From NCBI RefSeq assembly GCF_038024855.1, contig NZ_CP139089.1, positions 2,204,501 through 2,268,500 on the forward strand: DNA of 64,000 nucleotides, given 5' to 3'. This stretch comes from Methylocella tundrae (GTDB lineage: Bacteria > Pseudomonadota > Alphaproteobacteria > Rhizobiales > Beijerinckiaceae). The position numbers and the translations under genes are program-made. The notes beneath the pieces were generated by a model that saw nothing but the letters and a program-made list of their open reading frames with translations, searched no databases and was not told the DNA's origin. Position 1 is the first letter of the stretch. Each line of letters starts with the position of its first letter. Of this stretch, positions 1 to 12,571 are shown piece after piece.

Positions 1-75
1 TCATGCCCTGTCCTCAATGCGGCGGTCCGAAATGCGGCGACCTGACGCGATCGCGGCCTTTTCCCAAGCGCTCAT
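1..75 (-). CDS. possible 24-residue ORF between nuoF and the next nuo gene
   Basis: A short frame starts 7 bases after the nuoF stop and encodes about 24 residues beginning MSAWEKAAIASGRR, basic and without a recognisable domain. Its TGA overlaps an ATG in the ATGA arrangement at positions 4-1, so the gene that follows off the left edge (nuoG would be expected) could be translationally coupled to it. The stretch might instead be a leader to that gene. I do not recognise the peptide. The support is only position, spacing and the stop/start overlap. Confidence 0.3.
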   Translation of the reverse strand: MSAWEKAAIASGRRISDRRIEDRA

Positions 76-82
76 CGCCGCC

Positions 83-1393
83 CTACTCCGCCGCGACATG
101 ATAGCCGCTCGCCGGCTCGGAATGCGGGTTCGCGGCATATTGGTCAATGCGCTTTTCGATCTCCGGACGAAAATGTCGAATAAGGCCCTGCACCGGCCAG
201 GCCGCCGCGTCGCCAAGCGCGCAGATGGTGTGGCCCTCGATTTGCGTCGTCACTTCAAGCAGCATGTCAATTTCGCGCTTTTGCGCGCGCCCTTCGGCCA
301 TGCGCGAGACGACGCGCCAAAGCCAGCCCGTGCCCTCGCGGCAGGGCGTACATTGGCCGCAGCTCTCATGCTTGTAGAAATAGCTGAGCCGCGCGATGGC
401 GCGGATAATGTCCGTCGATTTATCCATGACGATGACAGCGGCCGTGCCGAGACCCGACTTCAGATCGCGCAGCGTGTCGAAATCCATCGCGGCGTCGATG
501 ATCTGATGCGCCGGCACGCAGGGAACCGACGAGCCGCCGGGAATCACCGCAAGCAGGTTGTCGGAGCCGCCGCGCACGCCGCCGCAATGCTTGTCGATGA
601 GCTCCCGGAACGGAATCGACATCGCCTCTTCGACATTGCACGGCTTGTTGACATGGCCGGAGATGCAGAACAGCTTGGTGCCGGAATTGTTTTTCGCGCC
701 AAAGCTTGAAAACCACGCCGCGCCGCGCCGCAGAATGGTCGGCGCGACCGCGATTGATTCGACATTGTTGACCGTCGTGGGGCAGCCGTAGAGCCCCATA
801 TTGGCGGGGAACGGCGGCTTCAGCCGGGGCATTCCCTTCTTGCCTTCGAGCGATTCGAGAAGCGCCGTTTCTTCGCCGCAGATATAGGCGCCGGCGCCGC
901 GATGGACATAGATGTCGAAGGGCCAGCCGTGAACATTGTCCTTGCCGACGAGGTTCGCCTCATAGGCCTGCGCGATCGCGGCGTCGAGCCGATCCGCTTC
1001 GAGGATGTATTCGCCGCGCACATAGATATAGCAGGCGTGCGCCTCCATCGCCACGCAAGCAATGAGGCATCCCTCGATCAAAAGATGCGGATCATTGCGC
1101 ATGATCTCGCGATCCTTGCAGGTGCCGGGCTCCGATTCATCCGCATTGACGACGAGATAGGAGGGCCGCGCCTCATCCGCTTTCGGCATGAAGGACCATT
1201 TGAGGCCGGTCGGAAAACCCGCGCCGCCCCGTCCGCGCAGGCCGGAAGCCTTCATCTCGGAAAGGATCCAGTCCTTGCCTTTCTCGATGAGCCCTTTCGT
1301 ATTGTCCCAGGCGCCGCGCGCGCGGGCGCCCTTGAGGCCCCAGTCGCCGAAGCCGTAAAGATTGGTGAAGATGCGATCCTTGTCTTCAAGCAT
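83..1393 (-). CDS. nuoF: NADH-quinone oxidoreductase subunit F
   Basis: NuoF is the NADH-oxidising subunit of respiratory complex I. It binds NADH and FMN on the cytoplasmic peripheral arm and passes electrons into the iron-sulfur chain. The 436-residue length is normal for the family. Visible motifs are the glycine-rich nucleotide segment [16 protein letters not shown] near residues 52-67, the FMN segment [13 protein letters not shown], and the N3 [4Fe-4S] ligands in [11 protein letters not shown] with a further Cys in HTICALGD near the C-terminus. It follows nuoE by 11 bases in the nuoA-B-C-D-E-F order usual in alphaproteobacteria and is surely cotranscribed with them. The rest of the operon (nuoG onwards) lies outside the window. 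Confidence 0.97.
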   Translation of the reverse strand: MLEDKDRIFTNLYGFGDWGLKGARARGAWDNTKGLIEKGKDWILSEMKASGLRGRGGAGFPTGLKWSFMPKADEARPSYLVVNADESEPGTCKDREIMRNDPHLLIEGCLIACVAMEAHACYIYVRGEYILEADRLDAAIAQAYEANLVGKDNVHGWPFDIYVHRGAGAYICGEETALLESLEGKKGMPRLKPPFPANMGLYGCPTTVNNVESIAVAPTILRRGAAWFSSFGAKNNSGTKLFCISGHVNKPCNVEEAMSIPFRELIDKHCGGVRGGSDNLLAVIPGGSSVPCVPAHQIIDAAMDFDTLRDLKSGLGTAAVIVMDKSTDIIRAIARLSYFYKHESCGQCTPCREGTGWLWRVVSRMAEGRAQKREIDMLLEVTTQIEGHTICALGDAAAWPVQGLIRHFRPEIEKRIDQYAANPHSEPASGYHVAAE

Positions 1394-1404
1394 CTGCTTT
1401 AACC

Positions 1405-2088
1405 TTACGATTGCTTCGGATCAGAACCGGCCGACTTGGCGTCGGGCCGCGCAGCTTTGGAGCAAAAGGGGCCGCTATGGCCATCTTGTCCGTAGAACGA
1501 CGTCAGCGTCGTCAGGCCGCCGAAGGGCTCGGAGGTGACGCGCCCCGTCTGCGAGCCGACGCGGACCGGTTTTCCCGCCGCCAGATCATCGAGCAATTTA
1601 GCGAAATTCTCAGGCGTCAGATCCTCGAAGTAATCGTCGTTGATCTGCACCATCGGTGCATTGCAGCAGGCGCCGAGACATTCGACCTCGGTCCAGGAGA
1701 ATTTGCCGTCCGGCGTCACGACGCCCGGCTCGCCGACCCGCTCCTTGAGCACCGCCTTGATCCCGTCCGATCCGGCGAGCAGGCAGGGCGTCGTGCCGCA
1801 GAGCTGGACATAGTGCTCGCCAACAGGGGAGAGGTTGAACATCGTGTAGAAGGTCGCGATTTCGAGCACGCGGATAAAGGGCATGCCGAGCTTTTCTGCG
1901 ACGGCCTCGATCGCCTTGCGCGGCAGCCAATAATTATTCTGTTTCTGCGCGCGCCACAGCAGCGAGATCACAGCCGAGGCTTGCCGCCCTTCCGGGTATT
2001 TCTCGATTATGCCCTCGGCCCAAGCCTCATTTTCGGGAGTGAAGGCGAAGGATTCGGGCTGGACTTCGGCGAGCCTGCGAACGGACAT
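1405..2088 (-). CDS. nuoE: NADH-quinone oxidoreductase subunit E
   Basis: NuoE is the small thioredoxin-fold subunit of the complex I NADH dehydrogenase module, carrying [2Fe-2S] cluster N1a. The cluster cysteines are visible in [10 protein letters not shown] and [12 protein letters not shown] chose the ATG at 2088, giving [14 protein letters not shown] and 227 residues, which resembles rhizobial homologues. An in-frame GTG at 2103 would add five residues (MSIVD) and neither site has a strong ribosome binding site. The roughly 50 C-terminal residues after the cluster domain are an extension rich in Gly, Ser and Asp, common in alphaproteobacterial NuoE. It lies between nuoD and nuoF. Confidence 0.95.
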   Translation of the reverse strand: MSVRRLAEVQPESFAFTPENEAWAEGIIEKYPEGRQASAVISLLWRAQKQNNYWLPRKAIEAVAEKLGMPFIRVLEIATFYTMFNLSPVGEHYVQLCGTTPCLLAGSDGIKAVLKERVGEPGVVTPDGKFSWTEVECLGACCNAPMVQINDDYFEDLTPENFAKLLDDLAAGKPVRVGSQTGRVTSEPFGGLTTLTSFYGQDGHSGPFCSKAARPDAKSAGSDPKQS

Positions 2089-2178
2089 ATCAACAATACT
2101 CACACATCAGGGCCGTAGCGGCCGAGGAGCTGGAGAAGCGTCCGGCTAGACGCCGGAGCAAGGGCTCGAATATTTTCC

Positions 2179-3363
2179 TCACCGGTCGACCTCGCCGAAG
2201 ACGATGTCGATCGAGCCGAGGATCGCGCTGACGTCCGCCAGCATGGATTTGCGGCAGAGAAAATCCATCGCGGCGAGATGGGCGAAACCCGGCGCGCGGA
2301 TCTTGCAGCGATAGGGCCGGTCCGTCCCGTCCGAGACGAGATAGACGCCGAACTCCCCCTTGGGCGCCTCGACCGCGGCGTAGACCTCGCCGGCCGGCAC
2401 GTGGAAACCTTCGGTGAACAGCTTGAAATGATGGATCAGCGCTTCCATCGAGCGCTTCATCTCGGCGCGAGATGGCGGCGCGACCTTGCCTTTGGCCAGC
2501 ACGGGGCCCTTGCCGTTCGGCTCGCGAAGCTTTGCGATGCATTGCTTCATAATCTTCACCGACTGCCGCATCTCTTCCATGCGAATGACCTGACGATCAT
2601 AATTGTCGCCGTGCCGCCCGACCGGGATGTCGAAGTCCATCTCTTCATAGCATTCGTAAGGCTGCGCCTTGCGCAAATCCCAGGCCGCGCCGGAGCCGCG
2701 CACCATGACCCCGGAAAATCCCCAGCGCCAGCAATCCTCGAGACTGACGACGCCAATATCGACATTGCGTTGCTTGAAGATACGGTTGTCGATGAACAGC
2801 GCCTGCAGGTCGTCGCAGGTTCTAAGGAAAGGGTCGCACCAGGCCTCAATATCGTCGATCAGCTGTGGCGGAACATCCATATGTACGCCGCCGGGACGGA
2901 AGTAATTGGCGTGCAGCCGCGCGCCAGACGCCCGCTCATAGAAAACCATGAGCTTTTCGCGCTCTTCGAAACCCCACAGCGGCGGCGTCAGAGCGCCGAC
3001 GTCCATCGCCTGAGTCGTGACGTTCAGAAGATGCGATAAAATCCGGCCGATTTCGCAAAAAAGGACGCGCAGCAGTTGCCCGCGCCGCGGAACCTCGAGG
3101 CCAAGCAGTCTCTCGATCGCAAGGCAGAAAGCGTGCTCCTGGTTCATCGGCGCGACATAATCGAGCCTGTCGAAATAGGGCACGTTCTGCAGATAGGTCC
3201 GCGCCTCCATCAGCTTTTCCGTGCCGCGATGGAGCAGGCCGATATGCGGATCGACGCGCTCGACCACTTCGCCGTCGAGTTCAAGGACGAGCCGCAAAAC
3301 GCCATGCGCCGCGGGATGCTGCGGGCCAAAATTGATCGTGAAATTACGGACCTGATCGTTCAT
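2179..3363 (-). CDS. nuoD: NADH-quinone oxidoreductase subunit D
   Basis: NuoD (49-kDa subunit homologue, 394 residues) helps form the quinone-binding pocket of complex I with NuoB at the foot of the peripheral arm. The protein begins [20 protein letters not shown], matching the family start, with the quinone-site His in [12 protein letters not shown]. It ends in the conserved FGEVDR. A separate nuoC lies upstream, so this is the unfused C/D arrangement. The 90-base gap to nuoE contains no gene. Nothing unusual was seen. Confidence 0.97.
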   Translation of the reverse strand: MNDQVRNFTINFGPQHPAAHGVLRLVLELDGEVVERVDPHIGLLHRGTEKLMEARTYLQNVPYFDRLDYVAPMNQEHAFCLAIERLLGLEVPRRGQLLRVLFCEIGRILSHLLNVTTQAMDVGALTPPLWGFEEREKLMVFYERASGARLHANYFRPGGVHMDVPPQLIDDIEAWCDPFLRTCDDLQALFIDNRIFKQRNVDIGVVSLEDCWRWGFSGVMVRGSGAAWDLRKAQPYECYEEMDFDIPVGRHGDNYDRQVIRMEEMRQSVKIMKQCIAKLREPNGKGPVLAKGKVAPPSRAEMKRSMEALIHHFKLFTEGFHVPAGEVYAAVEAPKGEFGVYLVSDGTDRPYRCKIRAPGFAHLAAMDFLCRKSMLADVSAILGSIDIVFGEVDR

Positions 3364-3395
3364 GATTTTTTCACGCGCGGTTTCGTTCGAACGGC

Positions 3396-4010
3396 TCAGT
3401 TCGGATTGCTCTTGGCCTTCTCATCGCCGGGCAGCACATAGTCGATTGCCCCCTCCCACGGCGACAGGAAGTCGAAGTTGCGGAATTCCTGCGTCAGTTG
3501 AACCGGCTCATAGAGGACGCGCTTCTGCTCGTCGTCGTAGCGAACCTCGACATAGCCCGTCATCGGGAAATCTTTGCGAAGGGGGTGGCCATCGAAGCCA
3601 TAATCGGTGAGCAGGCGGCGCAAGTCCGGATGACCGGAGAAATAGACGCCAAAAAGATCGTAAGCCTCGCGCTCAAACCAGTTCGCCGCGGGATAAAGCC
3701 CCGACAGCGAAGGAACCGGCGTATCCTCGTCGGTTGCGATCTTGACGCGGATGCGGCGATTATGCTTCGGCGAGAGCAGATGGGTGACGACGTCGAAGCG
3801 CTTTTCGCGGGTCGGATAATCGACGGCGGTGAGATCAATGAAGGAGACGAAAAGGCAGCTCGGATCGTCGCGAAGATAGGCGACTGTCTCGATCAGACAA
3901 TCCGCTCTTACGGTCAAGGTGAGTTCGCCGAACGCCACGGAAGCGGATTCAACCCAGCCGCGCAGGGACGCGGCAATGGCGTCTCCAAGGTGTTTCAGAT
4001 CCTCGTCCAT
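3396..4010 (-). CDS. nuoC: NADH-quinone oxidoreductase subunit C
   Basis: NuoC (30-kDa subunit homologue, 204 residues) is a structural subunit of the complex I peripheral arm beside NuoD. The family signature is clear in [39 protein letters not shown] (given here only as landmarks: ERE-AYDLFG and GHPLRKDFP, about residues 112-150). The C-terminus includes the usual [13 protein letters not shown] segment. It sits 32 bases upstream of nuoD and 97 bases after nuoB in the same operon. Confidence 0.96.
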   Translation of the reverse strand: MDEDLKHLGDAIAASLRGWVESASVAFGELTLTVRADCLIETVAYLRDDPSCLFVSFIDLTAVDYPTREKRFDVVTHLLSPKHNRRIRVKIATDEDTPVPSLSGLYPAANWFEREAYDLFGVYFSGHPDLRRLLTDYGFDGHPLRKDFPMTGYVEVRYDDEQKRVLYEPVQLTQEFRNFDFLSPWEGAIDYVLPGDEKAKSNPN

Positions 4011-4107
4011 CTCAACCCTTCAACTTCGCGAGCCCGTTCGATCCGAAACCCAAGGCGCGGCGCGCAAGCTTCGTTCCGTGCTGGTTAGACTCTTCCGCCG
4101 CCCAGCT

Positions 4108-4671
4108 CTAGCGCTCGATCGTGCCCGTTCGGCGGATTTTTTTCTGCAAGAGAAGCACCCCGTAAAGAAGCGCTTCGGCTGAAGGCGGGCAACCTGGAAC
4201 ATAAATGTCGACTGGGACGATGCGGTCACAGCCTCGCACGACGGAATAGGAATAATGGTAGTAGCCGCCGCCATTGGCGCAGGAGCCCATCGAGATCACA
4301 TATCGCGGCTCGGGCATCTGATCGTAGACCTTGCGCAGCGCGGGCGCCATTTTATTGGTCAGCGTGCCGGCGACGATCATGACGTCGGACTGGCGCGGCG
4401 AGCCGCGCGGCGCGAAACCGAAGCGCTCGACGTCATAGCGCGGCATTGACGCCTGCATCATCTCGACGGCGCAGCAGGCGAGGCCGAAGGTCATCCACAT
4501 CAGCGAGCCGGTGCGGGCCCAGTTGATCAGTTCGTCCGTGGAAGTGACCAAAAACCCCTTATCGGCGAGCTGGTCATTGATCGAAAGGAAATAAGGATCG
4601 TTTGCAGCGAGCGGCCGGTCCGTCGCCGGGCTGATCGCGACGCGGTCCTGGGGCAAAGGGTTCAATCCCAT
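4108..4671 (-). CDS. nuoB: NADH-quinone oxidoreductase subunit B
   Basis: NuoB carries the terminal [4Fe-4S] cluster N2 of complex I, which reduces quinone. Cluster ligands are visible as the tandem cysteines in [10 protein letters not shown], then in [10 protein letters not shown] and [14 protein letters not shown]. The start is the ATG at 4671 ([11 protein letters not shown], 187 residues). The frame stays open further upstream to 4890, but that part overlaps nuoA in another frame and is arginine-rich shadow sequence. The start overlaps the nuoA stop by 10 bases, which indicates translational coupling. Confidence 0.96.
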   Translation of the reverse strand: MGLNPLPQDRVAISPATDRPLAANDPYFLSINDQLADKGFLVTSTDELINWARTGSLMWMTFGLACCAVEMMQASMPRYDVERFGFAPRGSPRQSDVMIVAGTLTNKMAPALRKVYDQMPEPRYVISMGSCANGGGYYHYSYSVVRGCDRIVPVDIYVPGCPPSAEALLYGVLLLQKKIRRTGTIER

Positions 4672-5027
4672 TCGAGCGCGCCCTTCTTCCATTCGTAAAC
4701 GAAACCGATCGTCAAAATCGCCAGAAAGATCATCATCGACCAGAAGCCGAAGACGCCGACCTGATGAAAGGCCACGGCCCAGGGAAACAGAAAGGCGACT
4801 TCGAGATCGAAGATGATGAACAGCAAGGACACGAGATAAAAGCGCACGTCGAATTGCATGCGCGCGTCGTCGAAGGCGTTGAAGCCGCATTCATAGGCGG
4901 ACAATTTTTCGGAGTCGGGCGCCTTGAACGCCACCAGGAAGGGCGCGATCAGCAAAGCGGCGGAGATGACGCCGGCGACCGCCATGAAAACGACAAGCGG
5001 CAGATACTGGTCGAGAAGGCTCGGCAT
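4662..5027 (-). CDS. nuoA: NADH-quinone oxidoreductase subunit A
   Basis: NuoA is a small three-helix membrane subunit of complex I, 121 residues from the ATG at 5027 ([20 protein letters not shown]). Three hydrophobic segments are evident. The conserved loop SAYECGF (about residues 43-50), a quinone-region signature of the family, is present. The open frame extends to 5129, but that extension is Arg/Ser-rich with no helix and was rejected as the start. This is the first gene of the nuo operon. No convincing promoter was picked in the 250 bases between it and tRNA-Asp. Confidence 0.95.
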   Translation of the reverse strand: MPSLLDQYLPLVVFMAVAGVISAALLIAPFLVAFKAPDSEKLSAYECGFNAFDDARMQFDVRFYLVSLLFIIFDLEVAFLFPWAVAFHQVGVFGFWSMMIFLAILTIGFVYEWKKGALEWD

Positions 5028-5278
5028 TGGCAAGCTCGGTCTGGACCGACACGGTCGGGAACATTTGCCGGCTGAAAGGGGCGCGCCCCTCTTGCTACGG
5101 CTGTCCAGCGATCCGTAGCCCAGCGCCAACCGCAGCGCAAGATGATGTTTTAAACCAGTCTAAGCTGAGCCGTCTCGGAGCCGTCACAATGCTGGGCCGC
5201 TTTGCCATTTTGTCGCACCGTAGAGTGCGCCGCGGCCAGCGCAGGGACCGCCCCGGCATCGACGGCCGGCGTCCGAAA

Positions 5279-5355
<77 letters not shown>

Positions 5356-5571
5356 GCAGATACGGCGTCGTGACAACCGCACCGGAGAGGATGCCGGATA
5401 GGATACGCGGGCGCGCAAGTCAAGCGGGAACGCTCCGGCGCCGCAAAGATAGGCGGCAAGATGTTGTGAAAACCGAGCTGCGGCCGCGTCGCGCGGTTGA
5501 CGGAGCCGCCTCCACGACACGCATAGCGCCGCTCGCTGCGTCAGGAGGGGCCGACGGCGTTTGGGAAAATC

Positions 5572-5647
5572 TGGTGGGCGGTGACGGGCTCGAACCGCCG
5601 ACCCTCTCGGTGTAAACGAGATGCTCTACCAACTGAGCTAACCGCCC
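5572..5647 (-). tRNA. tRNA-Val (TAC)
   Basis: A 76-nt cloverleaf on the minus strand with encoded CCA. The acceptor stem GGGCGGT pairs with ACCGCCC. The anticodon stem TCTCG/CGAGA encloses TTTACAC, so the anticodon is TAC (valine). The T loop contains GGTTCGAGCC. It lies about 220 bases upstream of tRNA-Asp on the same strand, and the pair lies downstream of lon. Confidence 0.95.
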
Positions 5648-5774
5648 GTCCGCGCGCTGGCGGATCGCAGTCGAGGGGATTGCACAGGTTCTCGCGCCGG
5701 TCAACGGCGAGCGCGGCGAAGCCTGACGCGGATCTGCGCGGAAATGTCTCGCCCGCGCCGATCTCGCATACGCA

Positions 5775-5802
5775 AAGGGCCGCGACTCACGCCGCGGCCC
5801 TT
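5775..5802 (-). terminator. hairpin terminator after lon
   Basis: A perfect 10-bp inverted repeat (AAGGGCCGCG / CGCGGCCCTT) with an 8-base loop lies 20 bases past the lon stop. Read on the minus strand the stem ends in CCCTTT, a short T tract. The position and strength fit an intrinsic terminator of lon. Confidence 0.6.
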
Positions 5803-5821
5803 GCGTCGAAATTCAGCCTGC

Positions 5822-8239
5822 CTAATGGGCGATGGCGCTCGAAGCGTCATCCTCAGAGGCAAGCGCGCGCGCCGGCTTCAGATCTTCTTCCCAGACGATC
5901 GGTTTCGGCTGGCGAATCAGCGCGTGGGCCAGAACCTCGTCCATGCGCGCGACCGGCACGATCTCCAGCGCGTTCTTCACCGAATTCGGAATATCCACCA
6001 AATCCTTGGCGTTCTCTTCCGGGATCAGAACCTTCTTGAGACCGCCGCGCAAGGCCGCGAGCAGCTTCTCCTTCAGCCCCCCGATCGGCAAAATCCTGCC
6101 CCGCAGCGTGATCTCGCCTGTCATGGCGATGTCGCGCCGGATCGGAATGCCCGTGATGATCGACACGATCGCCGTCGCCATGGCGACGCCGGCGGACGGT
6201 CCGTCCTTGGGAGTCGCTCCCTCCGGAACATGGACGTGGATGTCGCGACGATCGAACAGCGGCGGCTCGATGCCGAAATCAACCGCGCGAGAGCGAACAT
6301 AGGACGCCGCCGCAGAAATCGACTCCTTCATCACGTCGCGCAGGTTGCCGGTGACGGTCATGCGCCCCTTTCCGGGCATCATGACGCCTTCGATCGTCAG
6401 CAACTCGCCGCCAACCTCGGTCCAGGCAAGCCCCGTGACGACCCCGACCTGATCCTCGGTCTCGGCCTCGCCATAACGGAAGCGCGGCACGCCGAGGAAG
6501 TCGGGAACGTTTTCGGCCGTGACCTGCACGGATTTGATGTCGCTTGTCAGAATCTGCTTGACCGCCTTCCGCGCGAGCTTCGACACCTCGCGCTCGAGGT
6601 TGCGCACGCCCGCCTCACGCGTATAGCGGCGGATCAGCAGAATCAGTCCGGCGTCATCGATCGACCATTCCGATTCACCGAGACCGTGTTTCTTCAGCGC
6701 TGCGGGAATGAGATGGCGGCGCGCGATCTCGACCTTCTCGTCCTCGGTGTAACCCGCAATGCGAATGATCTCCATGCGATCCATCAGCGGCGCCGGAATG
6801 TTCAGCGTGTTCGCCGTCGTCACGAACATCACGTTCGACAGGTCGTAATCGACCTCGAGGTAATGATCGTTGAAGGACTGGTTCTGTTCGGGATCGAGGA
6901 CCTCGAGCAGAGCCGATGACGGATCGCCGCGGAAATCCATCCCCATCTTGTCGATCTCATCGAGCAGGAACAGGGGATTTGAGCTCTTGGCCTTGCGCAT
7001 CGACTGGATGATCTTGCCCGGCATCGAGCCGATATAGGTCCGCCGGTGGCCGCGGATTTCGGCCTCGTCGCGCACGCCGCCAAGCGACATGCGCACAAAT
7101 TCACGTCCGGTCGCCTTTGCGATCGACTTGCCGAGCGAGGTCTTGCCGACGCCCGGGGGGCCGACGAGACACAGAATCGGACCGCTGAGCTTGTTGGCGC
7201 GCGTTTGCACGGCAAGATATTCGAGGATGCGCTCCTTGACCTTCTCAAGGCCGAAATGTTCCGCGTCGAGAACGTCTTCGGCTATGCCTAGATCCTTCTT
7301 GACCTTCGAACGCTTGTTCCACGGAATCGACAGCAGCCAGTCGAGATAATTGCGCACGACCGTCGCTTCGGCCGACATCGGCGACATCTGCCTCAGTTTT
7401 TTCAGCTCGACCGTCGCCTTGTCCCGCGCCTCTTTCGACAATTTGGTCGACTTGATGCGCTCGTCGAGTTCGGCGAGATCGTCCTTGCCATCCTCGTCGC
7501 CAAGCTCCTTCTGAATGGCCTTCATCTGCTCATTCAGATAATATTCGCGCTGGGTCTTCTCCATCTGGCGCTTGACGCGGGTGCGAATGCGCTTCTCGAC
7601 CTGCAGGACCGAGATTTCGCTCTCCATCAAGGCAAGGCACTTCTCCAGCCTCTTGGTGATCGAGGTGGTCTCCAGCACCGCCTGCTTGTCGGCGATCTTC
7701 ACGGCCAGATGCGACGCGATCGTATCCGCAAGCTTTGCGTAGTCCTCGATCTGCGTGACCGCCGCCGCGACCTCGGGCGAGATTTTCTTGTTGAGCTTGA
7801 CGTAGCCCTCGAACTCGGAGACGACGGACCGGGCGAGCGCCTCAACCTCGACCTTGTCGACCGCGTCGTCGGCGATCACTTCTGCGTCGGCCTCATAGAA
7901 ATCATCGGTGCGGGTATAGCCCTGCACTTTGGCGCGGACCTGTCCCTCGACCAGCACTTTGACCGTGCCGTCGGGCAGCTTCAGCAATTGCAGAACCGAG
8001 GCGAGCGTGCCGGTGGTGAAGATCGCTTCCGTCGCCGGATCGTCGTCCGAGGCGTTCATCTGAGTGGCGAGAAGGATGAGGCTATCGGCCTTCATCACTT
8101 CCTCGAGCGCGCGGATCGATTTTTCGCGGCCAACGAACAGCGGCACGATCATATGGGGAAAAACCACGATGTCGCGCAAGGGAAGGACGGGGTAGCTCTC
8201 CACCGCTCCGGGGCGAGCGGGCTCACGCTTCTGTGTCAT
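5822..8239 (-). CDS. lon: ATP-dependent protease La (Lon)
   Basis: Lon is the cytoplasmic AAA+ serine protease that degrades misfolded and regulatory proteins as a hexamer. All domains are visible in the 805-residue product: an N-terminal substrate domain from about residue 15 ([20 protein letters not shown]), the Walker A segment [15 protein letters not shown] near 360, and a C-terminal Ser-Lys protease domain with the catalytic Ser in [13 protein letters not shown] and the Lys in [14 protein letters not shown]. Downstream of clpX on the same strand, the 200-base gap and a separate terminator argue for its own promoter. An AT-rich stretch near 8341-8355 could hold it, but I could not assign boxes. 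The ribosome binding site is AGGA about 8 bases before the ATG. Confidence 0.97.
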   Translation of the reverse strand: MTQKREPARPGAVESYPVLPLRDIVVFPHMIVPLFVGREKSIRALEEVMKADSLILLATQMNASDDDPATEAIFTTGTLASVLQLLKLPDGTVKVLVEGQVRAKVQGYTRTDDFYEADAEVIADDAVDKVEVEALARSVVSEFEGYVKLNKKISPEVAAAVTQIEDYAKLADTIASHLAVKIADKQAVLETTSITKRLEKCLALMESEISVLQVEKRIRTRVKRQMEKTQREYYLNEQMKAIQKELGDEDGKDDLAELDERIKSTKLSKEARDKATVELKKLRQMSPMSAEATVVRNYLDWLLSIPWNKRSKVKKDLGIAEDVLDAEHFGLEKVKERILEYLAVQTRANKLSGPILCLVGPPGVGKTSLGKSIAKATGREFVRMSLGGVRDEAEIRGHRRTYIGSMPGKIIQSMRKAKSSNPLFLLDEIDKMGMDFRGDPSSALLEVLDPEQNQSFNDHYLEVDYDLSNVMFVTTANTLNIPAPLMDRMEIIRIAGYTEDEKVEIARRHLIPAALKKHGLGESEWSIDDAGLILLIRRYTREAGVRNLEREVSKLARKAVKQILTSDIKSVQVTAENVPDFLGVPRFRYGEAETEDQVGVVTGLAWTEVGGELLTIEGVMMPGKGRMTVTGNLRDVMKESISAAASYVRSRAVDFGIEPPLFDRRDIHVHVPEGATPKDGPSAGVAMATAIVSIITGIPIRRDIAMTGEITLRGRILPIGGLKEKLLAALRGGLKKVLIPEENAKDLVDIPNSVKNALEIVPVARMDEVLAHALIRQPKPIVWEEDLKPARALASEDDASSAIAH

Positions 8240-8409
8240 TTTTTTTCCTATCTCGAAACGCGCCCCAATTCACTTGCGTCCCCGGCGGGGATGCGCCACT
8301 CGCGCAGATGAGCCATTGCGGTTTCGGCCTGTTGGCGTGAAGAATTTATAAAAAACAGATGGCAATGAGCGCTCGCGGATTCAAGCGCTCATCGGATTTC
8401 ATGATAGCC

Positions 8410-8437
8410 GAGCCCCGCCCTTCAACCGGCAGGGCTC
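8410..8437 (-). terminator. possible hairpin after clpX
   Basis: Just beyond the clpX stop, GAGCCC and GGGCTC (each followed by a further GCC/GGC pairing) form an imperfect stem around a short loop. No T tract follows on the minus strand, so it may be a transcript-end stem rather than a full intrinsic terminator. Confidence 0.35.
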
Positions 8438-8442
8438 CCCCC

Positions 8443-9708
<1,266 letters not shown>

Positions 9709-10174
9709 GGATAGTCTCCGTAACGACCGAGATCATGTGCGACGCTCGGTCATGCTTGAGTAGGACGCCGCCAACCGGACGATCCTAGCGCCACTTTGGC
9801 CGGCGGATTCGCACACGAACCAGCCGTTTCCTTCTCTTCCTGGCCTCGTTCTCCCTCAAACTGCGACCCGAACTGAAATGCAATCATGTTCGCGCCGGAG
9901 AAGCAAGGGTTTGCGTCGTCTGGACGGCCGCCGCCAAAGCCGCGTCAAAAGGCCGCGTGATCTGAAATGACAGCATGATCGCGGGCGCCGGTCTTTTTCT
10001 CCGACGCCAGAAAAACAAGCCGGAGTTTCCAAGCAATAACCGCGCCATGTGCGGCGTTTGTCAAGTCGCCCCGCAATCCGGCAGGGCGGTCTGCCGCCGC
10101 CAGCGCCTCGCAGGGTTCGCTGCATCAGGGCGACGCAGCGAATCAGTCAAGCATCTGACAAAGTAACTAAAAGC
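9709..10174. other. non-coding interval between clpP and clpX
   Basis: This 466-base stretch should contain the end of the clpP transcript and the promoter of clpX. I see no gene in it; the short open frames are not protein-like. The only structure I can point to is a pair of 22-bp direct near-repeats (9873-9894 and 9962-9983) and a GGCGG/CCGCC stem near 10085-10100. Confidence 0.5.
9873..9983. repeat. pair of imperfect 22-bp direct repeats
   Basis: Positions 9873-9894 and 9962-9983 share 18 of 22 bases, each starting CTGAAATG and ending TCGCG with CATG in the middle. They lie 89 bases apart in the clpX upstream region. They might be regulator sites or remnants of a dispersed repeat. The match is too weak to choose. 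Confidence 0.3.
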
Positions 10175-10819
10175 CTACTTCTTCTCGTGCCCCGGCGCGT
10201 CATCGGGCCTTTGCGCGATGACGTTGTCGACGATGCCGAATTCCTTGGCGTCGTCCGACGACATGAAATGGTCGCGGTCGAGCGTCCGCTCGATCGTGTC
10301 GTAATCGCGACCCGTATGCTTCACATAAATATCATTCAGGCGCTTCTTCACCTTCATGATGTCTTCCGCGTGACGCAAGATGTCCGAGGCTTGTCCCTGG
10401 AAGCCGCCGGAAGGCTGGTGCACCATGATGCGCGCGTTCGGCAGGGCAAAGCGCGCCCCGGCCTCTCCCGCCGCGAGGAGAAGAGACCCCATGGAAGCCG
10501 CCTGTCCGACGCAGAGGGTCGACACTTTCGGCCGGATGAACTGCATGGTGTCGTAAATCGCAAGGCCCGCCGTGACGACGCCGCCCGGCGAATTGATGTA
10601 CATCGAGATTTCTTTTTTCGGATTTTCCGCTTCCAGAAAGAGCAGCTGGGCGATGATCACCGACGCCATATTGTCTTCCACCGGACCGGTGAGGAAGATG
10701 ATCCGCTCGCGCAGGAGGCGGGAATAGATGTCGAAGCCCCGCTCGCCGCGGCTGGTGTTCTCAATGACCTGCGGAATAAGATAATTGGCGTAAATTTCGA
10801 TCGGATCGCGGTCGCGCAT
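10175..10819 (-). CDS. clpP: ATP-dependent Clp protease proteolytic subunit
   Basis: ClpP is the serine peptidase that forms the double-heptamer chamber of ClpXP and ClpAP. The 214-residue length is typical. The catalytic triad is visible: Ser in [18 protein letters not shown] (about residue 104), His in [12 protein letters not shown] (about 129), and Asp in [17 protein letters not shown] (about 178-188). It lies between tig and clpX, all on the minus strand, the standard tig-clpP-clpX-lon series. The 163-base gap from tig allows its own promoter. Confidence 0.97.
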   Translation of the reverse strand: MRDRDPIEIYANYLIPQVIENTSRGERGFDIYSRLLRERIIFLTGPVEDNMASVIIAQLLFLEAENPKKEISMYINSPGGVVTAGLAIYDTMQFIRPKVSTLCVGQAASMGSLLLAAGEAGARFALPNARIMVHQPSGGFQGQASDILRHAEDIMKVKKRLNDIYVKHTGRDYDTIERTLDRDHFMSSDDAKEFGIVDNVIAQRPDDAPGHEKK

Positions 10820-10982
10820 TGGGGTCTTTTCCTCTTTATCGACGATTGAATCGGGTCTCGTCGCTGGTCACGGGGCAAGAATCAGGCCGATAAAACGAAA
10901 CAATCGTCATGTTAAGCAGATAAGCGCTTCGCGTCAGTTCGCAACGACCTCATTGAAAATAGCCGGCCGCAAAGCCTCGCGC

Positions 10983-12386
10983 TCAGGCGAGCGCCGCGTC
11001 CTCCGCCTTTTCGCTGTCCTTGCGCTCGATCTCGTCCTCATCATCCTCGATCGCCAGGAGATCTTCCTTCGAGACGGTCTTGTCGTTCACCTTGATCAGG
11101 CCGAGGATATGGTCGATGACTTTTTCCTCGTAAAGCGGCGCCCTGATCTCGGCGAGCGCGGCCGGATTTTTCTGGTAATACTCCCAGATGAGCTTTTCCT
11201 GCCCCGGGAATGAGCGCGCGCGCTCGAACAGGGCCTGGCTCACTTCCTCGTCGGCAACCTTGACGCCCGCGGCGTCGCCAATGTCGGCCAGCAGCAGCCC
11301 GAGGCGCACGCGCCGCTCGGCGATCGTGCGGTAATCGGCGCGGGCCGCCTCCTCGGTCGTGCCTTCATCCTCGAAACTGCGTCCGCTCTGGCTCTGCTCG
11401 GCTTCAACCCGGCGCCACACCGCGTCGAACTCCTGCGTCACCAGCCCTTCGGGAAGTTCGAAGGAATATTTCTTGTCGAGAGCGTCAAGAAGTTCACGCT
11501 TCCATTTGCGGCGTGAGGCGGCGGCGTAATCGCGCGCGATATTGGCCTTGATCGACTCTTTCAGCTTCTCAAGATCCTCGAGCCCGAAGCCCTTGGCCAA
11601 TTCATCGTCGATCTTGACTTCGCCGGGCGCGGCAAGCCCCTTCAGCGTCACCTCGAAGGTCGCGGCCTTGCCGGCCAGCGCCTCGGCCGAATAATCCTCG
11701 GGGAAAGTCACGGAAACCGTGCGGCTTTCGCCAACGCCGAGCCCTTCGAGCTGCTCCTCGAAGCCGGGAATGAAACTGCCGCTGCCGAGCACGAGATCGA
11801 TCCCCTCGCCGGCGCCGCCCTCAAAAGCCTCGCCGTCGATCTTGCCGATGAAATCGATTGTCGCCTTGTCGCCCTTTTGCGCGGCGACGCCTTCGCCTTC
11901 TTTCGGGGAATAGGTCCGACTCTGGTCGGCGAGGCGCTTCAAGACCTCGTCCACCTCGGCGTCATTGACCTCGGCGACGAGGCGTTCGATCTCGATGCCC
12001 TCGAAGCTGCCGACCTCGATTTTCGGCAGGACCTCGAGCGCCACCGTGAAGGCGAAATCCGCCTTCGCCTCGAAGGCTTTCTCGAGCTCGTCCTTTTCGC
12101 CGGGAAAATCGATCTTCGGCTGCGAGGCGGGCCGCAGCGCATTGTCCTCGACAATCTTGCGATGGGCTTCGTTGACGGCCTCCTGCACCACCTCGGCCAT
12201 GATCGAGCGGCCATAGAGCCGCTTCAGATGCGCAACCGGCACCTTGCCCGGGCGAAAGCCGTTTATGCGGGCCTTTGCCTGGATCTCGGAGAGCTGGCTA
12301 TCGAGGCGGGTCGCGAGATCGGTCGCGGGAAGCACCACCTTGAATTCGCGCTTGAGGCCCTGCGAGAGGGTTTCCGTGACTTGCAT
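10983..12386 (-). CDS. tig: trigger factor
   Basis: Trigger factor is the ribosome-bound chaperone and peptidyl-prolyl isomerase that meets nascent chains at the exit tunnel. The start at 12386 gives [17 protein letters not shown], the usual N-terminus, and 467 residues; the open frame to 12431 adds 15 unlikely residues. The ribosome-docking signature NGFRPGKVP is near residues 42-50. The FKBP-like domain includes [20 protein letters not shown] (about 165-185). The C-terminus is acidic ([18 protein letters not shown]). It opens the tig-clpP-clpX-lon series. Confidence 0.97.
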   Translation of the reverse strand: MQVTETLSQGLKREFKVVLPATDLATRLDSQLSEIQAKARINGFRPGKVPVAHLKRLYGRSIMAEVVQEAVNEAHRKIVEDNALRPASQPKIDFPGEKDELEKAFEAKADFAFTVALEVLPKIEVGSFEGIEIERLVAEVNDAEVDEVLKRLADQSRTYSPKEGEGVAAQKGDKATIDFIGKIDGEAFEGGAGEGIDLVLGSGSFIPGFEEQLEGLGVGESRTVSVTFPEDYSAEALAGKAATFEVTLKGLAAPGEVKIDDELAKGFGLEDLEKLKESIKANIARDYAAASRRKWKRELLDALDKKYSFELPEGLVTQEFDAVWRRVEAEQSQSGRSFEDEGTTEEAARADYRTIAERRVRLGLLLADIGDAAGVKVADEEVSQALFERARSFPGQEKLIWEYYQKNPAALAEIRAPLYEEKVIDHILGLIKVNDKTVSKEDLLAIEDDEDEIERKDSEKAEDAALA

Positions 12387-12486
12387 CGTCTGACCAACCT
12401 TTTCGACTTCGTCGCCTGCTCTAAATTTCAAATGTCGATCCGCATCGGCTGGCCAGGCGCGGCCGCGAGCTGATGATGGTGAGATC

Positions 12487-12571
12487 TGGTGCGGGCGGAG
12501 GGACTCGAACCCCCACGATTTTCACCACCGGAACCTAAATCCGGCGCGTCTACCAGTTCCGCCACGCCCGC
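12487..12571 (-). tRNA. tRNA-Leu (TAG)
   Basis: An 85-nt class II tRNA with a long variable arm and encoded CCA on the minus strand. The acceptor stem GCGGGCG pairs with CGCCCGC. The anticodon stem CCGGA/TCCGG encloses TTTAGGT, giving anticodon TAG (leucine). It lies about 100 bases upstream of tig on the same strand. Confidence 0.95.

Noticed and set aside
4672..4890. N-terminal extension of nuoB
   Set aside because: It overlaps nuoA and is Arg-rich shadow sequence. The ATG at 4671 gives the family start.
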